Below, piece by piece: positions 54,770 through 63,126 of a DNA stretch of 64,000 bases. The number at the start of each line of letters is the position of its first letter. The first letter of the stretch is position 1. The DNA comes from Dyadobacter soli (GTDB lineage Bacteria > Bacteroidota > Bacteroidia > Cytophagales > Spirosomataceae): contig NZ_FNAN01000004.1 of the NCBI RefSeq assembly GCF_900101885.1, forward strand, positions 186,001 to 250,000. The letters run 5' to 3'. The translations under genes and the position numbers were made by a program. The notes beneath the pieces were generated by a model. That model made no database searches. It worked only from the letters and a program-made list of their open reading frames with translations, and was not told the DNA's origin.

Positions 54770-55282
54770 ATGAAAAAGCACACACCTAAAAATTACCCTG
54801 AGCCTGGGGACCTGCCCGGCCCTGCGTTTAACGAGCCTTATGTTGCCTACCATGGCACGCCACATCCGGGCATTATCTTTAAAACTTCCCTGCAAAAGCC
54901 GGAAAGCCAGATGACCAGCTTTCAGAAGATCGATATGATCCGGAAGGGGATCAGCAAAAATGATTTTGAGCGGTTCAAGGACAAGGCGGGATTGGATTAT
55001 GATCAGCTTGCGCACGCATTGTCCGTTGCGCGTGCGACGCTGATCAATAAAAAGGGGGATGAGAAGTTCAATCAATCTTTAAGTGAGCGGATTGTGAGCC
55101 TGGCGGATATTTATTCATATGGCTATGAGGTTTTCGAAGATATCGAGCGCTTCAACGACTGGGTTTTCAGGCCTAACCAAGCATTGGGCGGTCAGCGGCC
55201 TTTTGATTTCCTGGACAACCAGTTTGGCCGGGAGGAGGTCAAAAACCTGATCGGGCGCATTGATTACGGGGTTTATTCTTAA
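54770..55282 (+). CDS. Xre/MbcA/ParS-family antitoxin
   Basis: 170 residues, no signal peptide. Visible are a short N-terminal part, a Xre-like helix-turn-helix (about 56-100, DYDQLAHALSVARATLINKK) and the C-terminal MbcA/ParS toxin-binding domain (about 105-170, with WVFRPNQALGGQRPFDFLD and KNLIGRIDYGVYS, the DUF2384 pattern). It should bind and block the RES toxin encoded 11 bases later and repress the shared promoter. Confidence 0.92.
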   Translation: MKKHTPKNYPEPGDLPGPAFNEPYVAYHGTPHPGIIFKTSLQKPESQMTSFQKIDMIRKGISKNDFERFKDKAGLDYDQLAHALSVARATLINKKGDEKFNQSLSERIVSLADIYSYGYEVFEDIERFNDWVFRPNQALGGQRPFDFLDNQFGREEVKNLIGRIDYGVYS

Positions 55283-55293
55283 TGCCGTAGCCG

Positions 55294-55749
55294 ATGATCG
55301 TGTACAGAGTCGGGCGCACACGTTACGCCCACGACCTCGATGGCGAGGGCGCCCGCCTGCATGGCGGCCGCTGGAACCACCCACTTACGCCCTGCATTTA
55401 CACCTCCGAAAGCCGCGCGCTGGCATTATTGGAATACACCGCGAATGTGAACATCGACGACATTCCGAGGGCGCTCAGCATTACGACATTTGAAATAGAC
55501 CCGGCGTATATTCTGGATCTGCCTGCAAGCGCATTACCGGGCGACTGGAAGTATGCGCCAGCACCCGCGTCGACCAAGGATTTCGGCACGGCATTGCTCC
55601 GGAAAGCCGATTACGGGGTCATCAAAATCCCGTCGGCGATCATGGAAGACGAGTTCAATTACCTGCTCAACCCCCTATTCCGCAAAGCTACCGTCTACAC
55701 CATTCAGTCGGTCCGAGATTTTGTTTACGACGTCCGACTCAAATTATAG
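55294..55749 (+). CDS. RES-domain toxin (NAD+ phosphorylase type)
   Basis: 151 residues. RES fold markers: the Arg in YRVGRTRYAHDLDGEGARLHGGRW, YTSESRALALLEYTANV and the ending YTIQSVRDFVYDVRL. Family members degrade NAD+ by phosphorolysis and stop growth. The toxin gene is second after its antitoxin gene, the usual order for xre-res. Confidence 0.93.
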   Translation: MIVYRVGRTRYAHDLDGEGARLHGGRWNHPLTPCIYTSESRALALLEYTANVNIDDIPRALSITTFEIDPAYILDLPASALPGDWKYAPAPASTKDFGTALLRKADYGVIKIPSAIMEDEFNYLLNPLFRKATVYTIQSVRDFVYDVRLKL

Positions 55750-55771
55750 AGAAAAATTAAAAAATGCCCCC

Positions 55772-55804
55772 TTGGATCACTTTGGGCAATTTTATTTAGC
55801 TTTG
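55772..55804 (+). promoter_or_regulatory. Promoter of the RRM protein gene with a long leader
   Basis: TTG at 55772-55774, a 22-base spacer and TAGCTTTG at 55797-55804. The start would be near 55812, leaving about 155 bases of untranslated leader before the ATG. Long leaders are typical of cold-induced RNA-binding protein genes. Confidence 0.55.
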
Positions 55805-55966
55805 ATATAATAATCAGAAAATCAAGACCGAGAAAAGTAAATATGCCGGGTTTGGCTCTTGATATGAAAATAAAAGCTATCCGGTGGTTCGCATAGATTT
55901 CGTGGCATTTCAATTCGAGTAAACATATTTTTTTTACATCTAAATCAATAAAAAACAAGGCGTTTC

Positions 55967-56704
55967 ATGGACATTTTTGTTGGGAGTCTTTCTTTTAAGT
56001 TAAAGGAAAGCGAGCTGCGTGAAGCTTTCGAAAAGTATGGCAAAGTTAGCTCGGCGAAAATTATCATTGACAAGATCACGCGTCAAAGCAAAGGTTTCGG
56101 GTTTATAGAAATGCCCGATGAAGTGGAGGCCAGAACCGCCATTAATGCATTGAACGGGGCGGACATGTATGGCAGGCCACTCGTTGTGAATGAATCCCAA
56201 AAGAGAGAACCCAGAGGCGACGGAGGTGCTCCGCGACCCGATAACCGCAACCGCGAGGGTGGATACAATCGGGAAGGTGGATATAACCGGGAAGGTGGAG
56301 GCAATCGTGAAGGAGGCTACAACCGCTCGCCAAGACCGGCCGGTAATGACGGCCCTGGCGGGAGTAGACCGTACCCGACCGATGACAGGAATACAGGCAG
56401 GGACCTTAACCGCGCATCGTCATCCGACGACGACGATCAGGACGACGACGACGCACCAAGCGCACCAGCCAGACCTGCCGAGCGCAGTTTTGGCGACCGC
56501 AGCTTCGCCGGTGGTGGAGGTGGTGGAAACAACTTCCGCCAGCCCGATAAACAACGTGACAAAGGACACCACGACCGCAGTCATGATCACAACCGTCACC
56601 AGGGAGGCAGACCCAAGACCGAAGATCGTTACAGCAACAAAAAAGGCGGAGGCGGTTCGAAAGATTACGGCCGCCGGTTCGGTGGTGGCGACGATTGGGA
56701 TTGA
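55967..56704 (+). CDS. RRM RNA-binding protein with Gly/Asn/Arg-rich tail
   Basis: 245 residues. One RRM (1-80): RNP2 as IFVGSLSF and RNP1 as KGFGFIEM, with the aromatic residues that contact RNA. The tail (about 85-245) is disordered and built of repeats such as REGGYN and stretches of Asp, Gly, His and Arg. It is longer than the usual single-RRM bacterial proteins. Such proteins act as RNA chaperones, often cold-induced. Own promoter and a strong terminator behind. Confidence 0.93.
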   Translation: MDIFVGSLSFKLKESELREAFEKYGKVSSAKIIIDKITRQSKGFGFIEMPDEVEARTAINALNGADMYGRPLVVNESQKREPRGDGGAPRPDNRNREGGYNREGGYNREGGGNREGGYNRSPRPAGNDGPGGSRPYPTDDRNTGRDLNRASSSDDDDQDDDDAPSAPARPAERSFGDRSFAGGGGGGNNFRQPDKQRDKGHHDRSHDHNRHQGGRPKTEDRYSNKKGGGGSKDYGRRFGGGDDWD

Positions 56705-56717
56705 TACATTACATCAT

Positions 56718-56756
56718 AAAAAAAGCCTGCAAGTGATCAACTTGCAGGCTTTTTTC
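56718..56756. terminator. Bidirectional terminator after the RRM gene
   Basis: The perfect 12-base arms AAGCCTGCAAGT / ACTTGCAGGCTT with a 5-base loop, A-run on the left and T-run on the right. It serves the RRM gene and the convergent DUF486 gene, whose stop codon overlaps its edge. Confidence 0.9.
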
Positions 56757-57123
56757 ATTTCCTGAATATGAAGTAAACCGCCAGGACGAGAAAGACGAAC
56801 CCGACGAGATGGTTCCACCGGAATGTCTCCGTTTTGAAAAACACCAGGGTGAAAACGGTGAATATGACCAGTGTGATCACTTCCTGGATAACTTTCAGTT
56901 CCACCAGCGAAAACGGGCCTCCATTCTCTTTGAAGCCGATGCGGTTGGCGGGAACCTGAAAACAATATTCAAACAGGGCTATTCCCCAGCTGATAAGGAT
57001 GATGGAGAACAGCCCCAGTTTGCTAAACCAACCCAGCTCCTTGAATTTCAAATGCCCGTACCATGCCATTGTCATGAAGGCATTGGACAATATCAGAAGG
57101 CCGATGGTCAGGAAGGATTTCAT
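56755..57123 (-). CDS. DMT-superfamily (DUF486) membrane protein
   Basis: 122 residues with four hydrophobic helices (about 5-20, 35-52, 70-95, 103-120). The motif NAFMTMAWYGHLKF and QVPANRIGFKENGGPFS match the DUF486 group of small DMT-type proteins. Transport substrate unknown. It starts four bases inside the end of the MFS gene, so the two are co-transcribed. Confidence 0.87.
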   Translation of the reverse strand: MKSFLTIGLLILSNAFMTMAWYGHLKFKELGWFSKLGLFSIILISWGIALFEYCFQVPANRIGFKENGGPFSLVELKVIQEVITLVIFTVFTLVFFKTETFRWNHLVGFVFLVLAVYFIFRK

Positions 57124-58310
57124 GCGGTTGCCTTAACCTTGTTATCCCGGAAGAACAACACGAAAAGTACCAAAACCACCGCCGCAATGCCCGCAGGTAC
57201 CATCCAGATGGACGTCCAGTTTTTCACATTGTCGACCGTGTACATATCTGCTACCACACCGGCGATCCATGAACCGATACCCATTCCGATACCGTAGGTA
57301 GCGATGGAGATCAGGCCTTGCGCAGACGAGCGGTATTGCTCACCAGCTTTGCTATCCGTGTAAATCTGGCCGGTAACGAAGAAAAAGTCATAGCAAACAC
57401 CATGCAGAACGATTGCGAGGTAAAGCAGCCATTCGCTGGAAGCGTCGCCGTAACCGAAACCGATGAAGCGGATGATCCACGCCACAAGTCCTACCACCAG
57501 CATCCATTTCACGCCGAAACGGGCAAATGCGAGCGGAATCAAAAGCATAAACACCACTTCGGAAGCCTGGCCGAGCGACATTTTATTCTCAACGTTGGTC
57601 ATACCCGAATCCGTCAGCGATGGGTTGGCCATGGCGTAGTAGAACGACAGCGGGATACAGATCAGCAGGGAAGAAATGAAGAAGATCGCGAAAGAGCGGT
57701 CTTTGAATAATTTGAATGCATCCAAACCCAAAATATCGGAAACCGATGTGTGTGAGGTTGGTTTTGGAGGGGTATCAGGCAAAAAGAAAGAATAAACACC
57801 CAGGAATGCCGCGGTGAACATCGAAATCTTGAAAATCAATGCAGTACCACCGATTTCGTAGTATCCGATAATGTTCGTCACCGCGATCCACGCCACAGTT
57901 CCCATTACACGGATGGCCGGAAAGTCTTTTTCAGAGTTGGTAACCTGCTGCATGGCAATGGACGTCGTGAGCGACATGGCGGGTGCAAAAGTGATGCAAT
58001 AGGCCAATATCACCCAGAAGAACGTGTCGGGGTCTTTCACTTCCGACAGGACATACAAAATCGCCGCGCCTGCGAGGCTTAGCACGCCCAGCACTTTCTG
58101 CGCCGCGAAGTAACGATCGGCGATCATCCCCACGAAAAATGGCGCGATGATCATCGCAATGGAGAATGCGGCATAAGCATTTCCCACCTGGACGCCCGTT
58201 GCGCCCAATTCTGTAAACATATACTTACTCATTTGCCCGTACCATGCTCCCCACACAAAATAGAGCAGGAACATCATGGCCATCAACTGAAAGCGGGTGG
58301 AGTTTTTCAT
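57120..58310 (-). CDS. MFS transporter, nucleoside:H+ symporter type
   Basis: 396 residues, twelve membrane helices. N-terminal FLLYFVWGAWYGQMSKYM and APFFVGMIADRYFAAQKVLG match the NupG/XapB group of nucleoside permeases. It probably imports nucleosides with protons; sugar or other substrates are possible. Lies 51 bases after mutS on the same strand and overlaps the DUF486 gene. Confidence 0.85.
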   Translation of the reverse strand: MKNSTRFQLMAMMFLLYFVWGAWYGQMSKYMFTELGATGVQVGNAYAAFSIAMIIAPFFVGMIADRYFAAQKVLGVLSLAGAAILYVLSEVKDPDTFFWVILAYCITFAPAMSLTTSIAMQQVTNSEKDFPAIRVMGTVAWIAVTNIIGYYEIGGTALIFKISMFTAAFLGVYSFFLPDTPPKPTSHTSVSDILGLDAFKLFKDRSFAIFFISSLLICIPLSFYYAMANPSLTDSGMTNVENKMSLGQASEVVFMLLIPLAFARFGVKWMLVVGLVAWIIRFIGFGYGDASSEWLLYLAIVLHGVCYDFFFVTGQIYTDSKAGEQYRSSAQGLISIATYGIGMGIGSWIAGVVADMYTVDNVKNWTSIWMVPAGIAAVVLVLFVLFFRDNKVKATA

Positions 58311-58361
58311 AAACTAGGTTAGCGGTTATAGGGAATTGATTGGTATTATATTAAACATAGA

Positions 58362-60956
58362 TTATTTCTTGACGAGCTTCTGGAACTCATTCAGTTTCAG
58401 CAATGCTTCGATGGGAGATAGTGTGTTTACGTCTACGAGCAGCAGCTTTTCTTTCAGTTCGTCGAGCTTGGGGTCGGCCGGTTCGAAAATGCTGAGCTGG
58501 AAGTTGTTTTTCGGAATGTCTTTCACGCGCTTTTTGTGCTCATGCGCTACGTGGTCTTTTTCCAGATGGTGCATGATCTCGCTGGCACGGAGCACGATCG
58601 GCTGCGGCATGCCGGCGATCTGCGCCACGTGGATACCGAAGCTGTGCGCGCTGCCGCCAGGTTTCAGTTTCCGGAGGAAGACCACCTTGTTATCCACTTC
58701 CTTTACGGCTACATTGAAGTTTTTGATGCGCGGGAAGTCCTCGGCCAGCTGGTTCAGTTCGTGGTAATGCGTTGCAAAAAGCGTTTTGGGACGGCAATTG
58801 GATTGGCTATGCAGGTATTCGGTAATGGCCCAGGCAATGGAAACACCGTCGTAAGTACTCGTCCCACGACCGATCTCGTCCATCAGCACGAGGCTCTTGC
58901 TGCTCAGGTTGTTGAGGATACTGGCCGTTTCGGTCATTTCGACCATGAACGTACTTTCCCCTTTGCTGAGGTTATCGCTCGCTCCTACCCTGGTGAAAAC
59001 CTTGTCCACCAGCCCGATCGTCGCCGATTTTGCCGGCACGAAACTACCCATTTGCGCCATGAGCACAATCAATGCGGTCTGCCGGAGCAATGCGGATTTA
59101 CCGGCCATGTTCGGACCGGTGATGATGATGATCTGCTGGCTCGCGTCGTCGAGGTAGACATCGTTCGGTACGTAGCTTTCGCCCACGGGCAACTGCTGTT
59201 CGATTACCGGGTGGCGTCCTTCTTTGATATCCAGCTCATTACCTTCGCTGATCACCGGTTTCACATATTTGTTTTTCCGGGCAGCCAATGCAAACGAGCT
59301 CAGCACATCGAGCGCCGAGATCACCAATGCATTTTGCTGGATGGCAGCTACATATTCGGCAGCCGTTTGCACAATTTCACTAAATAGCCTGAACTCGATC
59401 GCCGAGATCCGGTCCTCCGCATTCAGGATTTTTTCCTCGTATTCTTTGAGCTCCGGGGTAATATATCGTTCCGCATTCACCAGCGTCTGCTTCCGGATCC
59501 AGTCGGACGGAACCTTGTTCTGATGTGCGTGGGTAACTTCGAGGTAGTAGCCGAAAACCTTGTTATAGGCGATTTTGAGTGAGCCAATGCCCGTCCGTTC
59601 AATTTCGCGGTTTTGAAGTTTGATCAGATAATCCTTACCCTCGTAAGAAATGGCATGCAGTTCGTCCAGTTCACTGTCCACGCCGCTTTGGATCATCCGG
59701 CCCTGGTTGGAGAGTACCGGCGCATCCTCGCGGAGCTCCCGTTCGATTTTATCAACCAGCGCCTCGCACGCGTCCAGTTGCGCGGCAAACTTGTCCAGAA
59801 TGCCGCCCGCCAGCAATGCTTTTACGGGTGCGATCTGTTTGAGTGATTTTTTAAGCTGAACCAATTCCCGCGGATTGATACGCCGTACCGCCACTTTGGA
59901 AATCAGTCGTTCCAGGTCGCCGATCTGTTTGAAATACCCTACCAGCGACTCGTGGAGTTCTTCTTTCGCGAGGAAATGCTCTACCGTGGCGAGACGCTCT
60001 TCTACTGGCGTCTTGTCTTTCAACGGCAGCACCATCCATTTCCGTAACTGCCTCGCACCCATAGGCGTCACCGTATGATCGAGAATGTCGATCAGCGGCA
60101 CCCCGCCTTCCTGCTGCGCATACACGAGTTCCAGGTTCCGGACCGTGAAACGATCGAGCCACACGTATTTCTCTTCTTCCAACCGCGTAATGCGGCTGAT
60201 ATGCGCCACTTCCTTATGCTCCGTTTCGCGGAGGTAATGCAAAATCACACCCGCCGCGATAATACCCAGCGGAAGCGATTCGATGCCGTAACCTTTTAAA
60301 GTAGTAGTCTGAAAATGCCCGGTAAGTTGCTCGTAGCCATAATCATAGCCGAAGCACCAGTCTTCCAGGTGAAAAGTATGGTATTTGCCTCCGAAGAGCT
60401 CGTTGAATTCCTGTTTGAACTTCTTGCAATACAGCACCTCGGCCGGGCCGAAGCCTTGCAGCATTTTATCGATGTAAGCCGCATTACCCTGCGAAGCCAT
60501 GAATTCACCCGTCGAAATATCGAGGAAAGCGATTCCGTAGAGTCCGTCCGCGCCATTATGCACCGCCGCCAGGTAATTGTTCTTGCGGATGTCGAGCACA
60601 TTGTCGTTGAACGACACGCCCGGTGTTACCAGTTCGGTTACGCCGCGTTTCACAATGCCCTTTGCCGTTGCTGGATCTTCGAGCTGGTCGCAAATCGCCA
60701 CGCGCTCGCCTGCGCGAACAAGCTTAGGCAGGTAGTTGTCCAGCGAGTGGTGTGGAAAACCGGCCAGTTCCTCGTGCGCGCCGCCGTTGTTCCGGCGCGT
60801 GAGCACGATGCCCAGGATCTTGGAAGCCCTTACCGCATCCTCTCCGAAAGTCTCATAAAAGTCACCAACCCGAAACAGCAGCAGTGCTCCGGGATATTGG
60901 GCTTTGATCTGATTGTATTGTTTATTAAGCGGAGTTTCTTTGTGTGCCTTTGCCAA
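58362..60956 (-). CDS. mutS: DNA mismatch repair protein MutS
   Basis: 864 residues. The start is TTG (60954-60956): a TAA stop lies in frame directly before it and the following KETPLNKQYN matches the family start. The mismatch-binding Phe-x-Glu is at 33-35 (GDFYETF). The connector, lever/clamp and ATPase domains follow; Walker A GPNMAGKSALLRQ is near 614-626 and Walker B LVLMDEIGRGTSTYDG near 690. The C-terminal dimerisation part ends in LLKLNEFQKLVKK. It recognises mispairs and recruits MutL (not in the window). First gene of a possible transcript with the MFS gene. Confidence 0.98.
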   Translation of the reverse strand: MAKAHKETPLNKQYNQIKAQYPGALLLFRVGDFYETFGEDAVRASKILGIVLTRRNNGGAHEELAGFPHHSLDNYLPKLVRAGERVAICDQLEDPATAKGIVKRGVTELVTPGVSFNDNVLDIRKNNYLAAVHNGADGLYGIAFLDISTGEFMASQGNAAYIDKMLQGFGPAEVLYCKKFKQEFNELFGGKYHTFHLEDWCFGYDYGYEQLTGHFQTTTLKGYGIESLPLGIIAAGVILHYLRETEHKEVAHISRITRLEEEKYVWLDRFTVRNLELVYAQQEGGVPLIDILDHTVTPMGARQLRKWMVLPLKDKTPVEERLATVEHFLAKEELHESLVGYFKQIGDLERLISKVAVRRINPRELVQLKKSLKQIAPVKALLAGGILDKFAAQLDACEALVDKIERELREDAPVLSNQGRMIQSGVDSELDELHAISYEGKDYLIKLQNREIERTGIGSLKIAYNKVFGYYLEVTHAHQNKVPSDWIRKQTLVNAERYITPELKEYEEKILNAEDRISAIEFRLFSEIVQTAAEYVAAIQQNALVISALDVLSSFALAARKNKYVKPVISEGNELDIKEGRHPVIEQQLPVGESYVPNDVYLDDASQQIIIITGPNMAGKSALLRQTALIVLMAQMGSFVPAKSATIGLVDKVFTRVGASDNLSKGESTFMVEMTETASILNNLSSKSLVLMDEIGRGTSTYDGVSIAWAITEYLHSQSNCRPKTLFATHYHELNQLAEDFPRIKNFNVAVKEVDNKVVFLRKLKPGGSAHSFGIHVAQIAGMPQPIVLRASEIMHHLEKDHVAHEHKKRVKDIPKNNFQLSIFEPADPKLDELKEKLLLVDVNTLSPIEALLKLNEFQKLVKK

Positions 60957-61046
60957 TTATCAGCCTAATTTTTAAGAACAAGGATTTGTACAAAATTAAG
61001 CCTTCTCTCCGGTTTGGCAAGTCAGGGCAAATGATTTATACCGTCG

Positions 61047-61652
61047 TCAAAAGGTCCTTTCATAAAAAAGTTTAGCCTCTTTCGGTGTAACTTCCCATAC
61101 GTCCCCTGGTTTAGGAAATTTTATTTTCTTATCCGCTAATGAAATTTTTCCGATAGACCACCGCACCAGCCGGAGTGTCGGGAAACCGACCGCCGCCGTC
61201 ATTCGCCGCACCTGCCGGTTCTTCCCTTCATGCAATGTAACCGACAGCCACGAAGTAGGGATATGCTGCCGGAAACGGATCGGCGGGTTGCGCTCCGGTA
61301 ATGCCGGTTCTTCTATTTTGGAGACCTCGGCAGGGAGTGTTTTGTATTGTTTTCCATTGATGGAAATCGCCACGCCGCTTGACAGCTGCCGGCAAGCCTC
61401 ATCCGTCACCTCGCCTTCCACCTGCACGTAATACGTACGCGTGTGCCGGTTGCGCGGTTCGAGCAGTTTTGTTTTAAGGAAATTGTCATTCGTCAGCAGC
61501 AAAAGCCCTTCGCTATCGGCATCAAGCCGGCCGACGGGGTAAATGTCTTTGGCAAATGTAAAATCGAGATCGGCCAGCGTCTGATGATCGCCCTCGCGGG
61601 AGAATTGCGAGAGCATGTTGAATGGCTTGTAGATGAGGAAGTATTGGAACAA
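61047..61652 (-). CDS. rluE: 23S rRNA pseudouridine synthase, RluE-like
   Basis: 201 residues with a probable TTG start; the first real ATG would cut into KPFNMLSQF. It is of the RsuA/RluB/E/F family without an S4 domain, as in RluE. The catalytic Asp lies in GRLDADSEGLLLLTN; TYYVQVEGEVT, HEGKNRQVRRM and TLRLVRWSIG are further family motifs. It isomerises one uridine in 23S rRNA, probably position 2457 by E. coli comparison. Single gene. Confidence 0.92.
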   Translation of the reverse strand: MFQYFLIYKPFNMLSQFSREGDHQTLADLDFTFAKDIYPVGRLDADSEGLLLLTNDNFLKTKLLEPRNRHTRTYYVQVEGEVTDEACRQLSSGVAISINGKQYKTLPAEVSKIEEPALPERNPPIRFRQHIPTSWLSVTLHEGKNRQVRRMTAAVGFPTLRLVRWSIGKISLADKKIKFPKPGDVWEVTPKEAKLFYERTF

Positions 61653-61680
61653 AATAATGTAAATTAATGAAGGTCAGTAC

Positions 61681-62265
61681 TTAACTGACCCATTTACTCA
61701 AATTGAGCGTAAAACCTGGTAGCACATCCTCCCCGGATAGAACTGCATTTATCTCGACGGTTTCAACCGACCCATCCGAGCGGAATATTCGAACCTTTTT
61801 GTCTAACCGGTCGATAAGCCAACCAAGTCTCGTACCATTATCAATGTACTCCTTCATTTTGCTAATGAGGTATTTCAATCCGTCCGAATCAGATCGTACT
61901 TCCACCACAAAATCGGGACATATCGCAACGAAGCGATCTTTCTTTTTATCAGACGCTACCCTTGCCCATCGCTCCTTTTCAACCCAAGACATGTCAGGAG
62001 CTCTGACAGCACTATTGGGTAATGTGAAGCCTGCGGCAGAATCAAATACTTCGCCTAACCCGGATTCCGCATTCCAGTTATACAAGGCCGCCAGTACGTG
62101 CGGATGAAAATTACCTGTAAAAGTCCCAGTTGGTGACATAAGAATAATGTTTCCATGCGAGTCCCTTTCGAACTCTAGTGTGTCATTGATTTGGCAGAAC
62201 TCAAAGAATTCTTCATCGCTCATCGGCCTAACCGTTCTAAAAGTCGTCAGCATCTCGGTATCCAT
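61681..62265 (-). CDS. Uma2-family putative endonuclease (DUF820)
   Basis: 194 residues. The PD-(D/E)xK-like core is visible: APDMSWVEKERW, PDFVVEVRSDSDG and KMKEYIDNGTRLGWLID, then DVLPGFTLNL at the end. Uma2 proteins are abundant in cyanobacteria and Bacteroidota; their function is still unclear, with links to mobile or defence genes in some cases. Here it sits alone between rluE and xth. Confidence 0.9.
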   Translation of the reverse strand: MDTEMLTTFRTVRPMSDEEFFEFCQINDTLEFERDSHGNIILMSPTGTFTGNFHPHVLAALYNWNAESGLGEVFDSAAGFTLPNSAVRAPDMSWVEKERWARVASDKKKDRFVAICPDFVVEVRSDSDGLKYLISKMKEYIDNGTRLGWLIDRLDKKVRIFRSDGSVETVEINAVLSGEDVLPGFTLNLSKWVS

Positions 62266-62340
62266 AGGTCATTGAGTTTTCGCTTCTACCAAAAATAAAC
62301 AATTATCACCTGCATTAAAACACCCATTTCCCCAGATGCA

Positions 62341-63105
62341 TCATTGAATTTCCAACCACACCGGACAGTGGTCCGAATGGACGGCATCATTGTATTGCCG
62401 GCTGGCGAGGATTCGGGGTTTGAGGGGTTCGGAGACGGAAATGTAGTCGATACGCCAGCCCTTGTTATTGCCGCGGGCGCCGGCGCGGTAGGTCCACCAG
62501 GAGTATTGGCGCAATGTCGGGTTCATGAAACGGAAGGCGTCGGTGTAGCCGTTGGCGAACCATTCGGTCATCCAGGCGCGCTCTTCGGGAAGGAAACCGG
62601 ACGATTTCTGGTTCCGTACCGGATCGTGAATGTCGATTTCTGTGTGCGCGATATTATAGTCGCCGCAGATGACCAGGTTCGGGCGCTCTTTCCGCAATTC
62701 ATTTACCCAAATATAAAAATCGGCCAGGAAGCGCATTTTTACGCCCTGGCGTACGTCGCCGCTGGTACCCGACGGGAAATAGCAGTTGAGCACGGTAATG
62801 TCACCAAAGTCGGCCCTCAGTACACGGCCTTCCGAATCATAAGCCGGAATACCGCAGCCGGCTACCACATTATCGGGTTTGATTTTGGAAAAAATAGCTA
62901 CGCCGCTGTACCCCTTTTTCTCGGCCGCATGCCATCCCGCGAGTTCATAACCCAGCGCCCGGAGGCCCGAGAGGTCGACCACGTCGGGTGTGGCCTTCAC
63001 TTCCTGGAAACAAAGAATATCGGCAGGCGTGGTTTGCAGCCATTCCAGCAGGCCGTTTTTTAATGCGGCACGGATGCCGTTCAGGTTATAGGTAAGTATT
63101 TGCAT
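62341..63105 (-). CDS. xth: Exodeoxyribonuclease III
   Basis: 254 residues. An EEP-fold AP endonuclease/3'-5' exonuclease for base-excision repair. The motifs YNLNGIRAALKNGL, LCFQEVKA (catalytic Glu), GDYNIAHTEID (Asp, Asn) and SDHCPVWLEI (Asp, His) are all present. Length is as usual. Gap of 21 bases to the upstream membrane-protein gene. Confidence 0.97.
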   Translation of the reverse strand: MQILTYNLNGIRAALKNGLLEWLQTTPADILCFQEVKATPDVVDLSGLRALGYELAGWHAAEKKGYSGVAIFSKIKPDNVVAGCGIPAYDSEGRVLRADFGDITVLNCYFPSGTSGDVRQGVKMRFLADFYIWVNELRKERPNLVICGDYNIAHTEIDIHDPVRNQKSSGFLPEERAWMTEWFANGYTDAFRFMNPTLRQYSWWTYRAGARGNNKGWRIDYISVSEPLKPRILASRQYNDAVHSDHCPVWLEIQ

Positions 63106-63126
63106 AAATGAGGGCGCCGTTCAGGC

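Noticed and set aside
58536..60968. Several long plus-strand frames opposite mutS
   Set aside because: They are antisense shadows of a conserved gene and have no start context or family.
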